DNA of 64,000 bases. Source: CAZPXH01 sp964591085 (GTDB lineage: Bacteria; Spirochaetota; Spirochaetia; DSM-27196; CAZPXH01). The stretch is taken from positions 19,877 to 83,876 of the forward strand of contig CAZPXH010000012.1 of assembly GCA_964591085.1 (NCBI GenBank), given 5' to 3'. The translations under genes and the position numbers were made by a program. How positions within the stretch are numbered: position 1 is the stretch's first letter; each line of letters begins with the position of its first letter. The notes under the pieces were generated by a model. That model made no database searches. It had not been told where the DNA came from and was given only the letters and a program-made list of their open reading frames with translations. Positions 1 to 8,500 of the stretch are shown piece by piece.

Positions 1-198
1 ATCGGGAGCAGGGTGGCAAAGCTCGGGACCAGCAGCATCACCCTGGAACAGGCTCTGTTCCAGAACAACCGACAGGTGGCAAGCGCGCAGACAGTCCTGG
101 TCCAGATCAACTCCGCGTCCCGCAAGGCCCAGCCGCTGTCAGACCAAACCCGAGCCCGCCTCAAGCCATTGATGATAGGGGGCTCCGAAGGTTCCTGA
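1..198 (+). CDS. Acyl-CoA thioesterase (4HBT hotdog fold), 5' end outside window
   Basis: Reading frame 1 is open from the first base to the TGA at 196-198. The first visible residues, IGSRVAKLGTSSITLEQALF, match the C-terminal half of YbgC/FadM-like 4-hydroxybenzoyl-CoA thioesterases. In that family a strand with the pattern 'hxxlGxsSlxxe' is followed by 'tvLVxin' and a tail like 'PLsDxxRxrL', and both are present here. The N-terminal part with the catalytic Asp/Glu lies upstream of the window, so activity cannot be judged. Such enzymes hydrolyse acyl-CoA thioesters in the cytoplasm. An internal ATG at 13 exists but would cut the fold, so I treat the gene as 5'-truncated by the window edge. 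Confidence 0.7.
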   Translation: MGSRVAKLGTSSITLEQALFQNNRQVASAQTVLVQINSASRKAQPLSDQTRARLKPLMIGGSEGS

Positions 199-234
199 AG
201 CGCTGACGCTGCTCCTGCGGTGGTGTAGGCTGAC

Positions 235-519
235 ATGGCAATGGCAATCCGGCCGGAGGACATGCAGCAGATTCTGGACACCGTGCAGCAAAAGCTGCCG
301 GGCTGGCTGGCCGCCATCGTCCCACGGGACTGGGAAGTCCAGATGACGGAGCGCATCGTGCGCGTGGAATCCGAGCTTCTGGTCCAGCGTGAGCTGATGT
401 CCGCGCGGTTTGATGCGATGGATAATCGCTTTGGTACGCTCCAGTGGTTCATTGGCCTGGGAATGACGGTGATGTTCACCGCCCTTGCAACACTGATCGC
501 GGTGTTTGGGCTCACCTGA
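235..519 (+). CDS. Small coiled-coil protein with one C-terminal membrane helix
   Basis: The 94-residue product starts MAMAIRPEDMQ. A polar, amphipathic stretch around residues 25-65 (RIVRVESELLVQRELMSARF) looks like a coiled coil. One strong membrane helix follows at residues 71-92 (WFIGLGMTVMFTALATLIAV). The layout resembles short tail-anchored proteins of the CCDC90/DUF1640 type, but I do not recognise a family. Start ATG 235 or ATG 241 are both possible because neither has a clear Shine-Dalgarno. It lies 36 bases after the thioesterase and 57 before a methyltransferase, in the same direction. The function is unknown. Confidence 0.6.
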   Translation: MAMAIRPEDMQQILDTVQQKLPGWLAAIVPRDWEVQMTERIVRVESELLVQRELMSARFDAMDNRFGTLQWFIGLGMTVMFTALATLIAVFGLT

Positions 520-576
520 CACTCGCTGGCCGGTGCCGCTTGCCCTGTGGCGCGCGGATGCTGACCTTTCCCCCCA

Positions 577-1233
577 ATGGCAAGTTTCTGGGACCGGGTC
601 TTCGCCGGAGATGAGTACCGCTACGGAACCAGCCCGAACGAGTGGATCCGGACCGCGGCACGGCAATGGCTTGTTCCTGGCCTGAGCGACTCAGAGCGCC
701 GGACGGAACGGAAGCCAAGCGCTATTGACCTTGCCTGCGGCGAGGGGCGGAACGCCGTGTGGCTTGCATCCCAGGGATTTCACACCCTTGGAATAGACGG
801 CTCAAGGACCGCTCTGGCAAAGGCGCAGAAGCTCGCAGACGAGCGTGGTCTGGATCTCCAGACCCGCCACGTGGACATCATCCAGACGTACTGGCGGGAC
901 CAGCGCTTCCAGGAGCCGGCAGATGTAGTGGTAAGCACCTTTTTTCACACACTGCCCGAGGAGCGGGACTGCCTGTTTGGCGTGCACCAGGACCTGGTGG
1001 TTCCCGGGGGCTACATCGCCTGCGAATGGTTCCACCCGGATCAGGTGAGAATCGGCTATCGTAGCGGTGGCCCGCCGCGGGAAGACATGATGATCACGCC
1101 GGAGGAACTCAGGGACGCCTTTGCCGGGTGGCAGGTTTTTGCTGCCGAACGGGTTGAGCTTGAACTGGAGGAAGGTGCGGTGCACCGGGGACCCGCCGTG
1201 GTGACCCGCTTTGCCGCCAGGAAGCCTCAGTAG
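577..1233 (+). CDS. Class I SAM-dependent methyltransferase (TehB-like)
   Basis: The 218-residue protein has the Rossmann motif I AIDLACGEGRNAVWLASQG (about residues 49-67), then an acidic residue after strand 2 (LGIDGS) and a motif IV-like segment DVVVSTFFHTLP. The opening WDRVFAGDEYRYGTSPNEW matches small TehB/UbiE-like methyltransferases, which often carry the sequence 'YGxxPNxxl'. The product is cytoplasmic and the substrate cannot be told. The gene overlaps the 3' end of the convergent haemoglobin gene by 7 bases. No good Shine-Dalgarno precedes the ATG. Confidence 0.85.
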   Translation: MASFWDRVFAGDEYRYGTSPNEWIRTAARQWLVPGLSDSERRTERKPSAIDLACGEGRNAVWLASQGFHTLGIDGSRTALAKAQKLADERGLDLQTRHVDIIQTYWRDQRFQEPADVVVSTFFHTLPEERDCLFGVHQDLVVPGGYIACEWFHPDQVRIGYRSGGPPREDMMITPEELRDAFAGWQVFAAERVELELEEGAVHRGPAVVTRFAARKPQ

Positions 1234-1634
1234 ATCCGCTCGCCGTCCTCGTCCGTGTTCACCATGAACGCCGCGCTGTTCTCAAAGTACTCGTACATGG
1301 CTTCCCGCAGATCATCCGGAATGCCGACCTGTTCCATAGCCCTCCGCATGTACTCAAGCCACTTGGCCGCGTGATCTACGGTGATTGTGAAACGTGCGTG
1401 GCGCGCGCGGAGGGCAGGGTGGCCTTTGCGGTCACTGTAGACGCTTGGACCTCCAAACCGTTGGATCAGGAACTCGTACTGGTTTTGGATGGCCATTGCC
1501 TTGTCCCGCGGGAACATCCCCCGAAACGAGGGCTCGGTGTCCGCATAGACCTGGTCATAGAACGCGCGGGACAACTCCTCTATCTTCTGGCGGCCCAGAC
1601 GCTCGTATGGGCGCAACTCATCCACTCGGAACAT
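1227..1634 (-). CDS. glbO: Truncated haemoglobin, group II (GlbO-like)
   Basis: The 135-residue protein begins MFRVDELRPYERLG. It shows the features of group II 2/2 haemoglobins: the B-helix FYDQVY with Tyr at B10, the region GGPSVYSDRKGHPALRARH with the proximal His in RARHARF, and a Trp at G8 (AAKWLEYM). The length is normal for the family. A longer open frame upstream reaches 1850, but the added N-terminus is not globin-like and lies under the divergent chemoreceptor gene, so I set the start at the ATG at 1634. Such globins bind O2 or NO in the cytoplasm. The gene is convergent with the methyltransferase and divergent from the chemoreceptor. Confidence 0.88.
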   Translation of the reverse strand: MFRVDELRPYERLGRQKIEELSRAFYDQVYADTEPSFRGMFPRDKAMAIQNQYEFLIQRFGGPSVYSDRKGHPALRARHARFTITVDHAAKWLEYMRRAMEQVGIPDDLREAMYEYFENSAAFMVNTDEDGERIY

Positions 1635-1752
1635 AGGGGGGAAGGTAGCGGGCAGTGGGACGGTCGGCAAAGAATTTGGAAAAGTAGATCTTTTGCAAGT
1701 CGGACTTCCATGAATTAGGATTGTGGCAGTCAGAAACCCGCGGAGGTCCCTG

Positions 1753-3933
1753 GTGAACATCTTCAGCCGAACCGTGCTTGGCCTGATGGCGGCGGTGATC
1801 GTGACCCTCATTCTTGTTGGTGGCGGAACCATCCCAACGGTCCGTAACACCGTGACGGAGCTGGTTCAGGAAGAGTCCGAACAGCTCGCGCGGGTGCTTC
1901 GCGATATCTCGGAACTGAGTGCGCGGGGTTCGCAGCAGCTTGTCACTTCCGCCGGATGGCTGGTGAACCAGACAATCGCGCCGGCACTGAGCATTGGGGA
2001 TACGCGGCGGGCGCTGGCCGCGGCAGATCAGGAAAGCGGAGCAACCGCCCAGGTTGTGGTGCCAGACCTGTTGTGGGACGGACAGCGGGTAGCGGCGCGC
2101 CTGGCGGAGCTGGACCGGATCCGGGCGGAGACGCTGGTGGACGTGACCATCTTCCAGCGGATTGAGCGCGGCTACCTGCGGGTTGCAACCACCGTTCTGG
2201 ACATAGCCGGAGGACGGGGAATTGGCACCTTCATTCCCAACAGCTCTCCTGTGGCCGCTTCCCTGGATGCGGGCGAGACCTTCCTCGGCCAGGCACAGGT
2301 TGTCGGCCAGCCCTACATCACCGTCTACCACCCTGTCACCGGACCAAACGGGGAGGTGATCGGCGCGGTGTTTGCCGGGGTTCCTCAGGTGGACGCGGAC
2401 TACCTCCGGGCAGAGATCGTTGGAGTCCAGGTTGGGGAGAGTGGCTACGCGTTTGTCATGGACTCCGACGGGCTGCTGATCTTCCATCCCTTCCTGGAGG
2501 GCCAGAACGTCTCGGACCGGGACTACATCCAGCATATTCTGGCTCACGAAGAAGGCGTGATAACTCACGATGAGGTGCAAGAGGACGGATCCGTCCGTAC
2601 CAGGGACGTCTACTTTGAGCGCGTGGACGGCGTTGGCTGGACAGTGGCGCTTGCAACCTACCGGGACGAGACGCTGGCCAGCAGCCGGCAGATTTCGCTG
2701 CTGCTTCTGGCGATCTTTGCGGTTGCTCTGATCGTTGCGCTGGCGATCGGCTGGTTTCTTGCCCGGAGCATCGCCAATCCGGTCCGTCGGCTTGCGGGTG
2801 AGCTTTCCGGTCTTGCCTCGCGTGAGGCAGACCTGACGGTACGGTTGCCGGAAGCTGCCCGGGACGAGACCGGACAGATGGCCCGCTCGTTCAATGCATT
2901 CATCGGGCAGCTGGAAACGCTCATCGCCACCTTGAAGGACGCCATCGCACGGAGCTCGGAGGTCAAGGAAACCCTTGCTACAGCAACCGAGGAGACCACC
3001 ACCGCTATCGAGCAGATTGGCGCCACCATCTCCTCCATCGGGAACCGCATGCGCACCCTGGACGATGAGGTCGGCGGCACAACCGCCGGGTTGCGGCAGA
3101 TTGCGAACAACACCGAATCCGTGGACGAGCAGATCGCCACCCAGGCGTCCATGGTGGAGCAGCAGACCGCGGCAGTGACGGAGATGATTGCAGCGCTGAA
3201 CAACGTGGACCGCGTGGCAAGCGCAAGGGCGGATCTGGCCAGGAGCCTTTCCGCGGTTGCAGCGGATGGTGAAGCTCGGGTCCGGGAGACTGAGGAGCGC
3301 TTTGCCACCGTTGAGCGGGAGGTTCAGCAAATCCGGGAAATGGCGAGCGCAATCAACGACATCGCCGCTCGTACCAACCTTCTGTCAATGAACGCGGCAA
3401 TTGAGGCGGCCCACGCTGGGGATCAGGGGCGCGGCTTTGCGGTTGTGGCGGAGGAAATCCGGAAGCTCGCCGACTCCGCGGGCCAGTCCACCCGGCAGAT
3501 TGCCGCGTCCGTGGCAGCTGTGACGGAGGCAGTTGCCAGTACCGGAGATACGGTCCGCACAACAGCAGAAGCCTTCCACCAGATCTCGGCCGAGGTCACT
3601 ACCGCGGTTGGGGCGTTCACCGAGATACAGCACTCCGTCTCCGAGCTTAACGAAGGAAGCAAGCAGGTCCTGGAAGCCACCACGGAAGTGAACAATACCA
3701 CCGTGGCCATTCGTGACGGGAGTCGGGAAATCCGGACAGGGAGCGAGTCCATTGTTGGATCGGCAGAGCGCGTGGCCGGGGTCTCCAGCGAGGTCAGGAC
3801 CGGCATGGACGAGGTGACGAGCGGGGTCAGTGAAATTGTTCAGGCAATGCAGGATGTTTCGGCTCAGACCCAGACCCTCAGCGGAATAGTGGATGAGTTG
3901 ACCCAGCTATTTGGTAGTCTAAAGACGGGATAG
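1753..3933 (+). CDS. Methyl-accepting chemotaxis protein with Cache sensor
   Basis: The 726-residue receptor has TM1 near residues 7-25 and an extracytoplasmic sensor of about 285 residues. The sensor's distal part (GQPYITVYHPVTGPNGEVIG, then GESGYAFVMDSDGLLIFHP) is a Cache_3-Cache_2 type fold. TM2 lies near 313-335, HAMP follows, and then comes the signalling helix bundle with hairpin tip IAARTNLLSMNAAIEAAHAG around residue 535. The start GTG 1753 is chosen because GGAGG lies 6 bases upstream. An upstream GTG at 1723 adds 10 residues and has a poorer, too-close AGGA. No C-terminal CheR-docking pentapeptide is visible. It would signal to CheA/CheW, whose genes are not in this window. Its last bases overlap the convergent mutT-like gene. 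Confidence 0.95.
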   Translation: MNIFSRTVLGLMAAVIVTLILVGGGTIPTVRNTVTELVQEESEQLARVLRDISELSARGSQQLVTSAGWLVNQTIAPALSIGDTRRALAAADQESGATAQVVVPDLLWDGQRVAARLAELDRIRAETLVDVTIFQRIERGYLRVATTVLDIAGGRGIGTFIPNSSPVAASLDAGETFLGQAQVVGQPYITVYHPVTGPNGEVIGAVFAGVPQVDADYLRAEIVGVQVGESGYAFVMDSDGLLIFHPFLEGQNVSDRDYIQHILAHEEGVITHDEVQEDGSVRTRDVYFERVDGVGWTVALATYRDETLASSRQISLLLLAIFAVALIVALAIGWFLARSIANPVRRLAGELSGLASREADLTVRLPEAARDETGQMARSFNAFIGQLETLIATLKDAIARSSEVKETLATATEETTTAIEQIGATISSIGNRMRTLDDEVGGTTAGLRQIANNTESVDEQIATQASMVEQQTAAVTEMIAALNNVDRVASARADLARSLSAVAADGEARVRETEERFATVEREVQQIREMASAINDIAARTNLLSMNAAIEAAHAGDQGRGFAVVAEEIRKLADSAGQSTRQIAASVAAVTEAVASTGDTVRTTAEAFHQISAEVTTAVGAFTEIQHSVSELNEGSKQVLEATTEVNNTTVAIRDGSREIRTGSESIVGSAERVAGVSSEVRTGMDEVTSGVSEIVQAMQDVSAQTQTLSGIVDELTQLFGSLKTG

Positions 3934-4311
3934 CTGATCCAGCACTGGAAGGTCGGCGGGAGCCCACTCCACGCTTTCCCATGCCTGCGGTAGTAGCCAG
4001 CGCGCCTCTGTGTGCTCATGGAGGACCAGCGGTGGCCGGAAGCTCACAGCAGCGTGGAACGGAAGCAGTTTCACCGCGCCGAACGGGTAGGTGTGGACGG
4101 CAGGCCTCATCGGCATTAGACGGATACCACTGAGCTCCAGGGAGAGCTCTTCCCCAAGCTCTCGCCTGAGCGCTGTCTCAGGCTCCTCCCCAGCTTCCAC
4201 CTTGCCGCCGGGAAGCTCCCACAGACCGGCTAGCCTTCCGCCCGGGGGCCTCTGGCAACAGAGCAGCGCGCCGTCCGCGTCTGTGAGTGCAATGCAGACA
4301 ACTGCTGTCAT
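3919..4311 (-). CDS. mutT: Nudix hydrolase, MutT-type (8-oxo-dGTP diphosphatase)
   Basis: The 130-residue protein starts MTAVVCIALTDADGALL. It contains a complete Nudix box, GKVEAGEEPETALRRELGEE, fitting Gx5Ex7REUxEExGU with the last Gly replaced by Leu. The preceding CCQRPPGGRLAGLWELPGG is typical of MutT, which cleans oxidised nucleotides from the pool. An upstream open frame adds a proline- and arginine-rich N-terminus that does not look real, so the ATG at 4311 is used. It is convergent with the chemoreceptor (15-base overlap) and divergent from a methyltransferase. Other NTP-pyrophosphatase substrates remain possible. Confidence 0.88.
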   Translation of the reverse strand: MTAVVCIALTDADGALLCCQRPPGGRLAGLWELPGGKVEAGEEPETALRRELGEELSLELSGIRLMPMRPAVHTYPFGAVKLLPFHAAVSFRPPLVLHEHTEARWLLPQAWESVEWAPADLPVLDQLSRL

Positions 4312-4424
4312 TCGGCTCAGTGTAGCAGTGGCATCCCTTGCGTGCGCGCTTGCGATGCGCGCCGTGCCCTGGCCGCTATCCGGTGCGTGACAGCGCCGGA
4401 GCTTTCCACACATCCTCTGATGAC

Positions 4425-5204
4425 ATGGCAGATCATCCCGCAATGGACCAGCTGTTCTACGAGCTTCACGAAGCACTCCCGCAACAGGGACCGGGAAGCG
4501 CGGAGTCAACGCTTCTTGCGCTGTCCGTCCTGGAGCGCCACCGGCCTGGCCTGCGGGACGCCGAGCAGGATGTCCTGGATATCGGCTGCGGACCCGGTCG
4601 GCAGACCCTTGATCTGCTTCGCGCGCTCCCCGCTGCCCGAATCACGGCCACCGACAATTGGGAGCTGGCGTTGCAACAGCTTCGGGACACCGTGGCCGGG
4701 GAGCCGGAGCTTGCACAGCGCTTGGACGTGCAGAATCGGGACATGGCCGCGCTGCCCTTTGCTGATGCATCGTTTGATCTGATCTGGAGTGAAGGGGCCA
4801 TTTACATCATGGGCTTTGGCGAGGGCCTCAACGCGTGGAAGCGGATGCTTCGGCCGGGCGGCATGATTGCGGTCACCGAGATCAGCTGGCTCACGCCTTC
4901 CCCGCCGGCGGAGGCGGCCCGCTTCTGGCAGGAGGCATACCCGGGTATGGCGGACATCCCCGGGAATCTGGGCCGGATGGAGAAAGCCGGGTTTGCCCCG
5001 CTGGGCGCGGTGGTCCTGCCCGCGTCTGACTGGTGGGCCTACTACGAGCCGCTGTCCGCGAACGCGCGCGCCTTCTCCGCCCGTCACGCGGGTGACGAAA
5101 CCGCTGCACAGGTGCTGTCAATGGAGCAGGCGGAGGTGGACTTGTACGCCGCGCACGGGCACAGCTACAGCTACGTCTTCTACCTCGGCCAGCTCAGCAC
5201 CTGA
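4425..5204 (+). CDS. Class I SAM-dependent methyltransferase (Methyltransf_11/25 type)
   Basis: The 259-residue protein has motif I DVLDIGCGPGRQTLDLLRAL, motif II acidic residue in ITATDNW, motif IV DLIWSEGAIYIMGF and post-motif GGMIAVTEISWL. These are the landmarks of a class I methyltransferase acting on a small molecule. The start ATG 4425 (MADHPAMDQLF) is chosen because the longer upstream frame is arginine/cysteine-rich shadow sequence; ATG 4440 (MDQLF) is an alternative. The C-terminal part with WWAYYEPLSANARAF resembles uncharacterised members of the family. The substrate is unknown. The gene is a single unit between mutT and the divergent envelope gene. Confidence 0.85.
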   Translation: MADHPAMDQLFYELHEALPQQGPGSAESTLLALSVLERHRPGLRDAEQDVLDIGCGPGRQTLDLLRALPAARITATDNWELALQQLRDTVAGEPELAQRLDVQNRDMAALPFADASFDLIWSEGAIYIMGFGEGLNAWKRMLRPGGMIAVTEISWLTPSPPAEAARFWQEAYPGMADIPGNLGRMEKAGFAPLGAVVLPASDWWAYYEPLSANARAFSARHAGDETAAQVLSMEQAEVDLYAAHGHSYSYVFYLGQLST

Positions 5205-5218
5205 CGGGGGTCTGGCCG

Positions 5219-6178
5219 TCAGTTAATCCGGTAGGTGATTGAGAGGATTGGAATCGGGACTATCGGGTCGTTGAGTGAGTATTCGCCGCCACCGAAGTTG
5301 ATAACGAAGGGCACAACCGCGCCGATGTCCCAGCTCAGCCGATCATTGGCAATTCGGAACGCCAGAGACGGAGCAATCACCAGCGGAACCAAGCTCCAGA
5401 AGTCCTCGGACTGCATAGTCTCCGCGTTGAAGGTGCTTCGCTCGCCCCAGATGATCCAGTTTTCTGTGACCAGCGCTGTCCCGGACGTGAGCACCCGCTT
5501 GCCCGCAACGGCAAAGACCGCGCCAGGGATGTTTCCGCCGTCACTGAACAACGCGAGGAATCCGGAGCCAATGCTCACGTTGTTGTCCGCGGTGCCGAAG
5601 CTCGCCAGGGCGTAGGGGAGCACCAGGGGACCGAGGGACAGGTCAAACCAGTTCAGTCCAACAAAGCTGCCGCCCGAGATCCCCGCGCGCTCACCAATCA
5701 TGGTGCTGGCCCGCAAACTGAACAGGCCACCGGGGATGCTCACCCCGCCCCACACGGACAGCCAGTTGTTGATTCCGTAGCTTCCAGTCACCGCCACAAT
5801 CTCCTGTGACGTTACGTGGAACTCTCCGGCTTCCATTGGAAACGCCGTGGGCATCACCACCAGCCGGTTGGACGCAGAGTCCTGGAACAGGTCCCTGTCG
5901 TCACCGCTGTCCACAATCCGCTCAACAGCAATGATGCGCTCCCGCAGAATCAGGACAATCCGGCCGTCAGCGTCCACCAGCTCCACCCGGTCTGCCTCCA
6001 ACCGGAAGAGGGTTCCCTGGAATGTGGTGCCGGATTCCGTGCGAACCCGGAGGCGCTCGCCACTTGCGGCAGACTCCAGGGTGGTATCCATAGTTGATGG
6101 CCCGTCCTGCGCGGTCACCGCAAACGTGGGGCCGAGGAGGAGGCCGAGAAGCAGTAGAATTGAAAGCTCTGTTTTCAC
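5219..6178 (-). CDS. Secreted/envelope protein with Sm/SH3-like N-terminal module
   Basis: The 319-residue product begins with a signal peptide (VKTELSILLLLGLLLGPTF, cleavage near AVTAQ). A short beta-rich module follows, GTTFQGTLFRLEADRVELVD, resembling the SH3/Sm-like folds that precede outer-membrane barrels. The rest alternates hydrophobic and polar residues and is glycine/aromatic rich (WLSVWGGVSIPGGLFSLRAS), consistent with a beta-barrel or a periplasmic beta protein. It ends SITYRIN, without the usual terminal Phe. The start is uncertain: GTG 6178 is used, GTG 6187 would add three residues, and neither has a clear Shine-Dalgarno. I do not recognise a named family. Confidence 0.65.
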   Translation of the reverse strand: MKTELSILLLLGLLLGPTFAVTAQDGPSTMDTTLESAASGERLRVRTESGTTFQGTLFRLEADRVELVDADGRIVLILRERIIAVERIVDSGDDRDLFQDSASNRLVVMPTAFPMEAGEFHVTSQEIVAVTGSYGINNWLSVWGGVSIPGGLFSLRASTMIGERAGISGGSFVGLNWFDLSLGPLVLPYALASFGTADNNVSIGSGFLALFSDGGNIPGAVFAVAGKRVLTSGTALVTENWIIWGERSTFNAETMQSEDFWSLVPLVIAPSLAFRIANDRLSWDIGAVVPFVINFGGGEYSLNDPIVPIPILSITYRIN

Positions 6179-6301
6179 AGTTCGCACGCTGCACCCACTG
6201 ACGTCAGCAACGCAAGTGCCATCCCGGGCCGGCGCCTGGGCTGACTTCCGGGTTGACTTCCGAGCTGACCTCCGCCATTGGCGGCCGCTATACTTTGGAA
6301 C

Positions 6302-7684
6302 ATGCGGAGTCGGAAGGCAGCTGTAGGGTTTGCAGGGGCGTTCCTGGTTGTGGCGCTCATCGGATGCCGGAATGTGGTGCCCGGCGCAGACGGGTTTGCC
6401 GTCATCTACAACCCCAACGGGGCAACCGAAGGAAGCGCGCCGGTGGACGACAATCGCTATCAGCCCGGAGAAACTGCCGGGGCCGCAGTCTGGGGAGTAT
6501 CTGTTCAGGGGAGTGATGGGAGTCGATTCACCGATGTCGTGGTGGACTCCGACGGCAACGCGTACGCAGTTGGTTACATCAGCGGGACCGGCTCTCACAC
6601 AGTCAACTCGGCTGACGACAGCGACGTCGCATTCACTTCCGTCCTTGCGAACGACGATCCGGTTCTGATCCGCTACTCGCCCGACGGAAGCGTTGACTGG
6701 GTACGGGGTGCCGTGTCGGTGACCGGAAGCGGCGCAAGTGCCGCCGGTGCTACGTTTGATGCGCTGACGCTGGATCCGGAGGGCAGTCTTGTGGTCATGG
6801 GATCACAGTCCCCGGATATCAGCATCACCTACCAGACGGATCCCTCTGTCACCATTGGTGGATCGAGCACCCAGCGAACCTTGCTCCGTTTCAACCTGGA
6901 TGGAGCGGCCACCGACGCAACGGGCGACAACGGCACCGGGGACCCGATGGCTGAACAGACCACGTCATCGGTGGTTCTGACCGCAGCTGGTGAAGCCTGG
7001 GCCGCGGGGACGGTCAGCGGCACAATTGTGGGCCCGCCAACTACCTCGTTCAGCCAGGGCTATATTCAGCAGGTTGGGTTTGACTTCAGCACCGATGACC
7101 TCACCGGGTCTGACGTGGTCTTCGGAGGAAGCGCGCCCGGAGCAGGAGATACCGTCTACATCGCAGGTGAGTTCACCGGCGGCGGCTCGGTGGAGATTGA
7201 CAGCGATTCCGCGGTGTCTGTGAACGGCGCAGAGGCCGGGACCCTGTACCCCCTGCTGGTTGCCTACGACGTATCCGGTAACCCGGACGCCGTCTGGGCC
7301 TACACCGCGGCCTCCATTGCGGCAGGGGCTGATACCGCGTTTGCTGATGTCACCGTGGACCTGTTTGGAAACATATTTGCCGTGGGCTACCAGTCCGGGA
7401 CCGGCGACGTTGACTGGGGTTCCGGTGTGACGAGTACCGGAGCGTTTGCCGGACAGAACGCGGTAGTTCTGCGCCTCAGCCCTTCCGGGGAGGCCGTGTC
7501 AGTCTGGACACCGACTGCATCCAGCGATGAAACGGTGCTCACAGCGGCCGCAGTCTTTGCAGCTGGCTTGCCTGTTGTGGCTGGCTTCCAGGTGGGAACT
7601 GCCGCCGTGACCTGGCCGGGCAACCGAACATCAACCGGTAACTTCAACGGGCCCGATGGTGTTCTTGTTCGGCTGCTCCCGTAA
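6302..7684 (+). CDS. Lipoprotein with SBBP-like beta-propeller repeats
   Basis: The 460-residue protein has a lipoprotein signal MRSRKAAVGFAGAFLVVAL followed by lipobox ALIGC, with Cys at residue 22. The mature part carries repeats of the pattern 'F(A/T)DVxVDxxGNxxAVGYxSGTG' (for example TDVVVDSDGNAYAVGY and ADVTVDLFGNIFAVGY) and blade ends of the type 'VLRLSPSG'. These are SBBP beta-propeller repeats, found in surface proteins of many diderms. There are no obvious catalytic residues, so a binding or surface-structural role is inferred. The start ATG 6302 puts the lipobox at the right distance; an in-frame ATG at 6278 would spoil it. The stop overlaps the start of the LysE gene by one base. 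Confidence 0.8.
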   Translation: MRSRKAAVGFAGAFLVVALIGCRNVVPGADGFAVIYNPNGATEGSAPVDDNRYQPGETAGAAVWGVSVQGSDGSRFTDVVVDSDGNAYAVGYISGTGSHTVNSADDSDVAFTSVLANDDPVLIRYSPDGSVDWVRGAVSVTGSGASAAGATFDALTLDPEGSLVVMGSQSPDISITYQTDPSVTIGGSSTQRTLLRFNLDGAATDATGDNGTGDPMAEQTTSSVVLTAAGEAWAAGTVSGTIVGPPTTSFSQGYIQQVGFDFSTDDLTGSDVVFGGSAPGAGDTVYIAGEFTGGGSVEIDSDSAVSVNGAEAGTLYPLLVAYDVSGNPDAVWAYTAASIAAGADTAFADVTVDLFGNIFAVGYQSGTGDVDWGSGVTSTGAFAGQNAVVLRLSPSGEAVSVWTPTASSDETVLTAAAVFAAGLPVVAGFQVGTAAVTWPGNRTSTGNFNGPDGVLVRLLP

Positions 7685-8295
7685 TGAATGCCGTAGACGT
7701 TCCGGCCCTGGCAGTCTTCGTCTTTGTTACCATCTTCACCCCCGGCCCCAACAACATCACCAGCACCGCCCTGGGAAGTGCCGGCGGGCTCCGCAAGGCG
7801 CTTCCGTTCACGCTTGGTGTGACCATTGGAGTTGGCCTACTTATGGCGGCGGCCTCTGCGCTGACCGGTGCCTTGCTGACCGCGGTGCCGGCTGCAGAGC
7901 CGGTGATGCGGTGGTTAGGTGTTGTCTACATTCTCTGGCTCGCCTGGAGGGTGTGGCGGAGCGGGTCCCACACAGCAGATGAGCAGGCCAACCGCCGCCT
8001 GCCCGGGCTTCCGGAAGGAATCCTGTTGCAGGTCATCAACCCCAAGGCGCTGATCTACGCGCTCACCGTCTACGGGAGTTTTCTGGCAACGGTTCCGCGC
8101 AGCGCCACCTTCACCCTTGTGTCTGCCGTGATCCTTGCAATCCCCGCCTGGCTCTCCACCATGATCTGGGCGGCCGCGGGTGCGGTACTTGCCCGGCTCT
8201 TCAAGGACCTCCGCGCGCTGTTGGCCGTTAACGGAGTTCTTGCCCTGGCACTGGTGTACTCCGCGGTGCAGCTCAGCGGAATCATCCCGGGTTGA
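7684..8295 (+). CDS. LysE/RhtB family amino-acid exporter
   Basis: The 203-residue protein has about six hydrophobic segments and the family signature FTPGPNNITSTALGSAGG near residues 16-33. LysE/RhtB proteins carry a conserved 'PGP' there and export amino acids or their derivatives across the inner membrane. The length is normal. Translation is probably coupled to the lipoprotein gene through TAATG (stop and start share one base). The substrate cannot be deduced. Confidence 0.9.
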   Translation: MNAVDVPALAVFVFVTIFTPGPNNITSTALGSAGGLRKALPFTLGVTIGVGLLMAAASALTGALLTAVPAAEPVMRWLGVVYILWLAWRVWRSGSHTADEQANRRLPGLPEGILLQVINPKALIYALTVYGSFLATVPRSATFTLVSAVILAIPAWLSTMIWAAAGAVLARLFKDLRALLAVNGVLALALVYSAVQLSGIIPG

Positions 8296-8341
8296 CGGTA
8301 TAGACTCCGGTCATCCATTCCAGACTCGGAGGCGGAGATAG

Positions 8342-8500
8342 ATGCCGGAACTGAAGACCCAGCCCAACAGCGCGGACGAACTTGCGGAGCTCGGCAAGTA
8401 CACCAATGGAAAGGCGTGCATCTGGGTGAAGCGCCTGGCCGACATTGATCTGGACGTGCTCAGGCGAATTGTCCGGAGCAACGTCGCAGCCGGATCCTGA
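8342..8500 (+). CDS. Very short DUF1801-like protein (52 residues)
   Basis: A strong purine-rich ribosome site (GGAGGCGGAGA) precedes ATG 8342. The product starts MPELKTQPNSADELAELGKY and continues to KACIWVKRLADIDLDVLRRI. From knowledge of the DUF1801/YdhG family (about 130-140 residues), the first ten residues match the family N-terminus ('xELKTKPTxAS'). The rest matches the C-terminal end ('LGKhktGKsCLYIkkLaDVDLDVLrelI'). The roughly 90-residue middle is absent. It is either a remnant produced by an exact in-frame internal deletion or a genuine mini-family member. The gene ends one base before the stop of the convergent MFS gene. Confidence 0.7.
   Translation: MPELKTQPNSADELAELGKYTNGKACIWVKRLADIDLDVLRRIVRSNVAAGS

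Noticed and set aside
1618..3330. Long open frame antisense to the first chemoreceptor
   Set aside because: It is rich in Arg, His, Cys and Gly with no domain, and mirrors the high-GC codon pattern of the receptor gene. A shadow frame.
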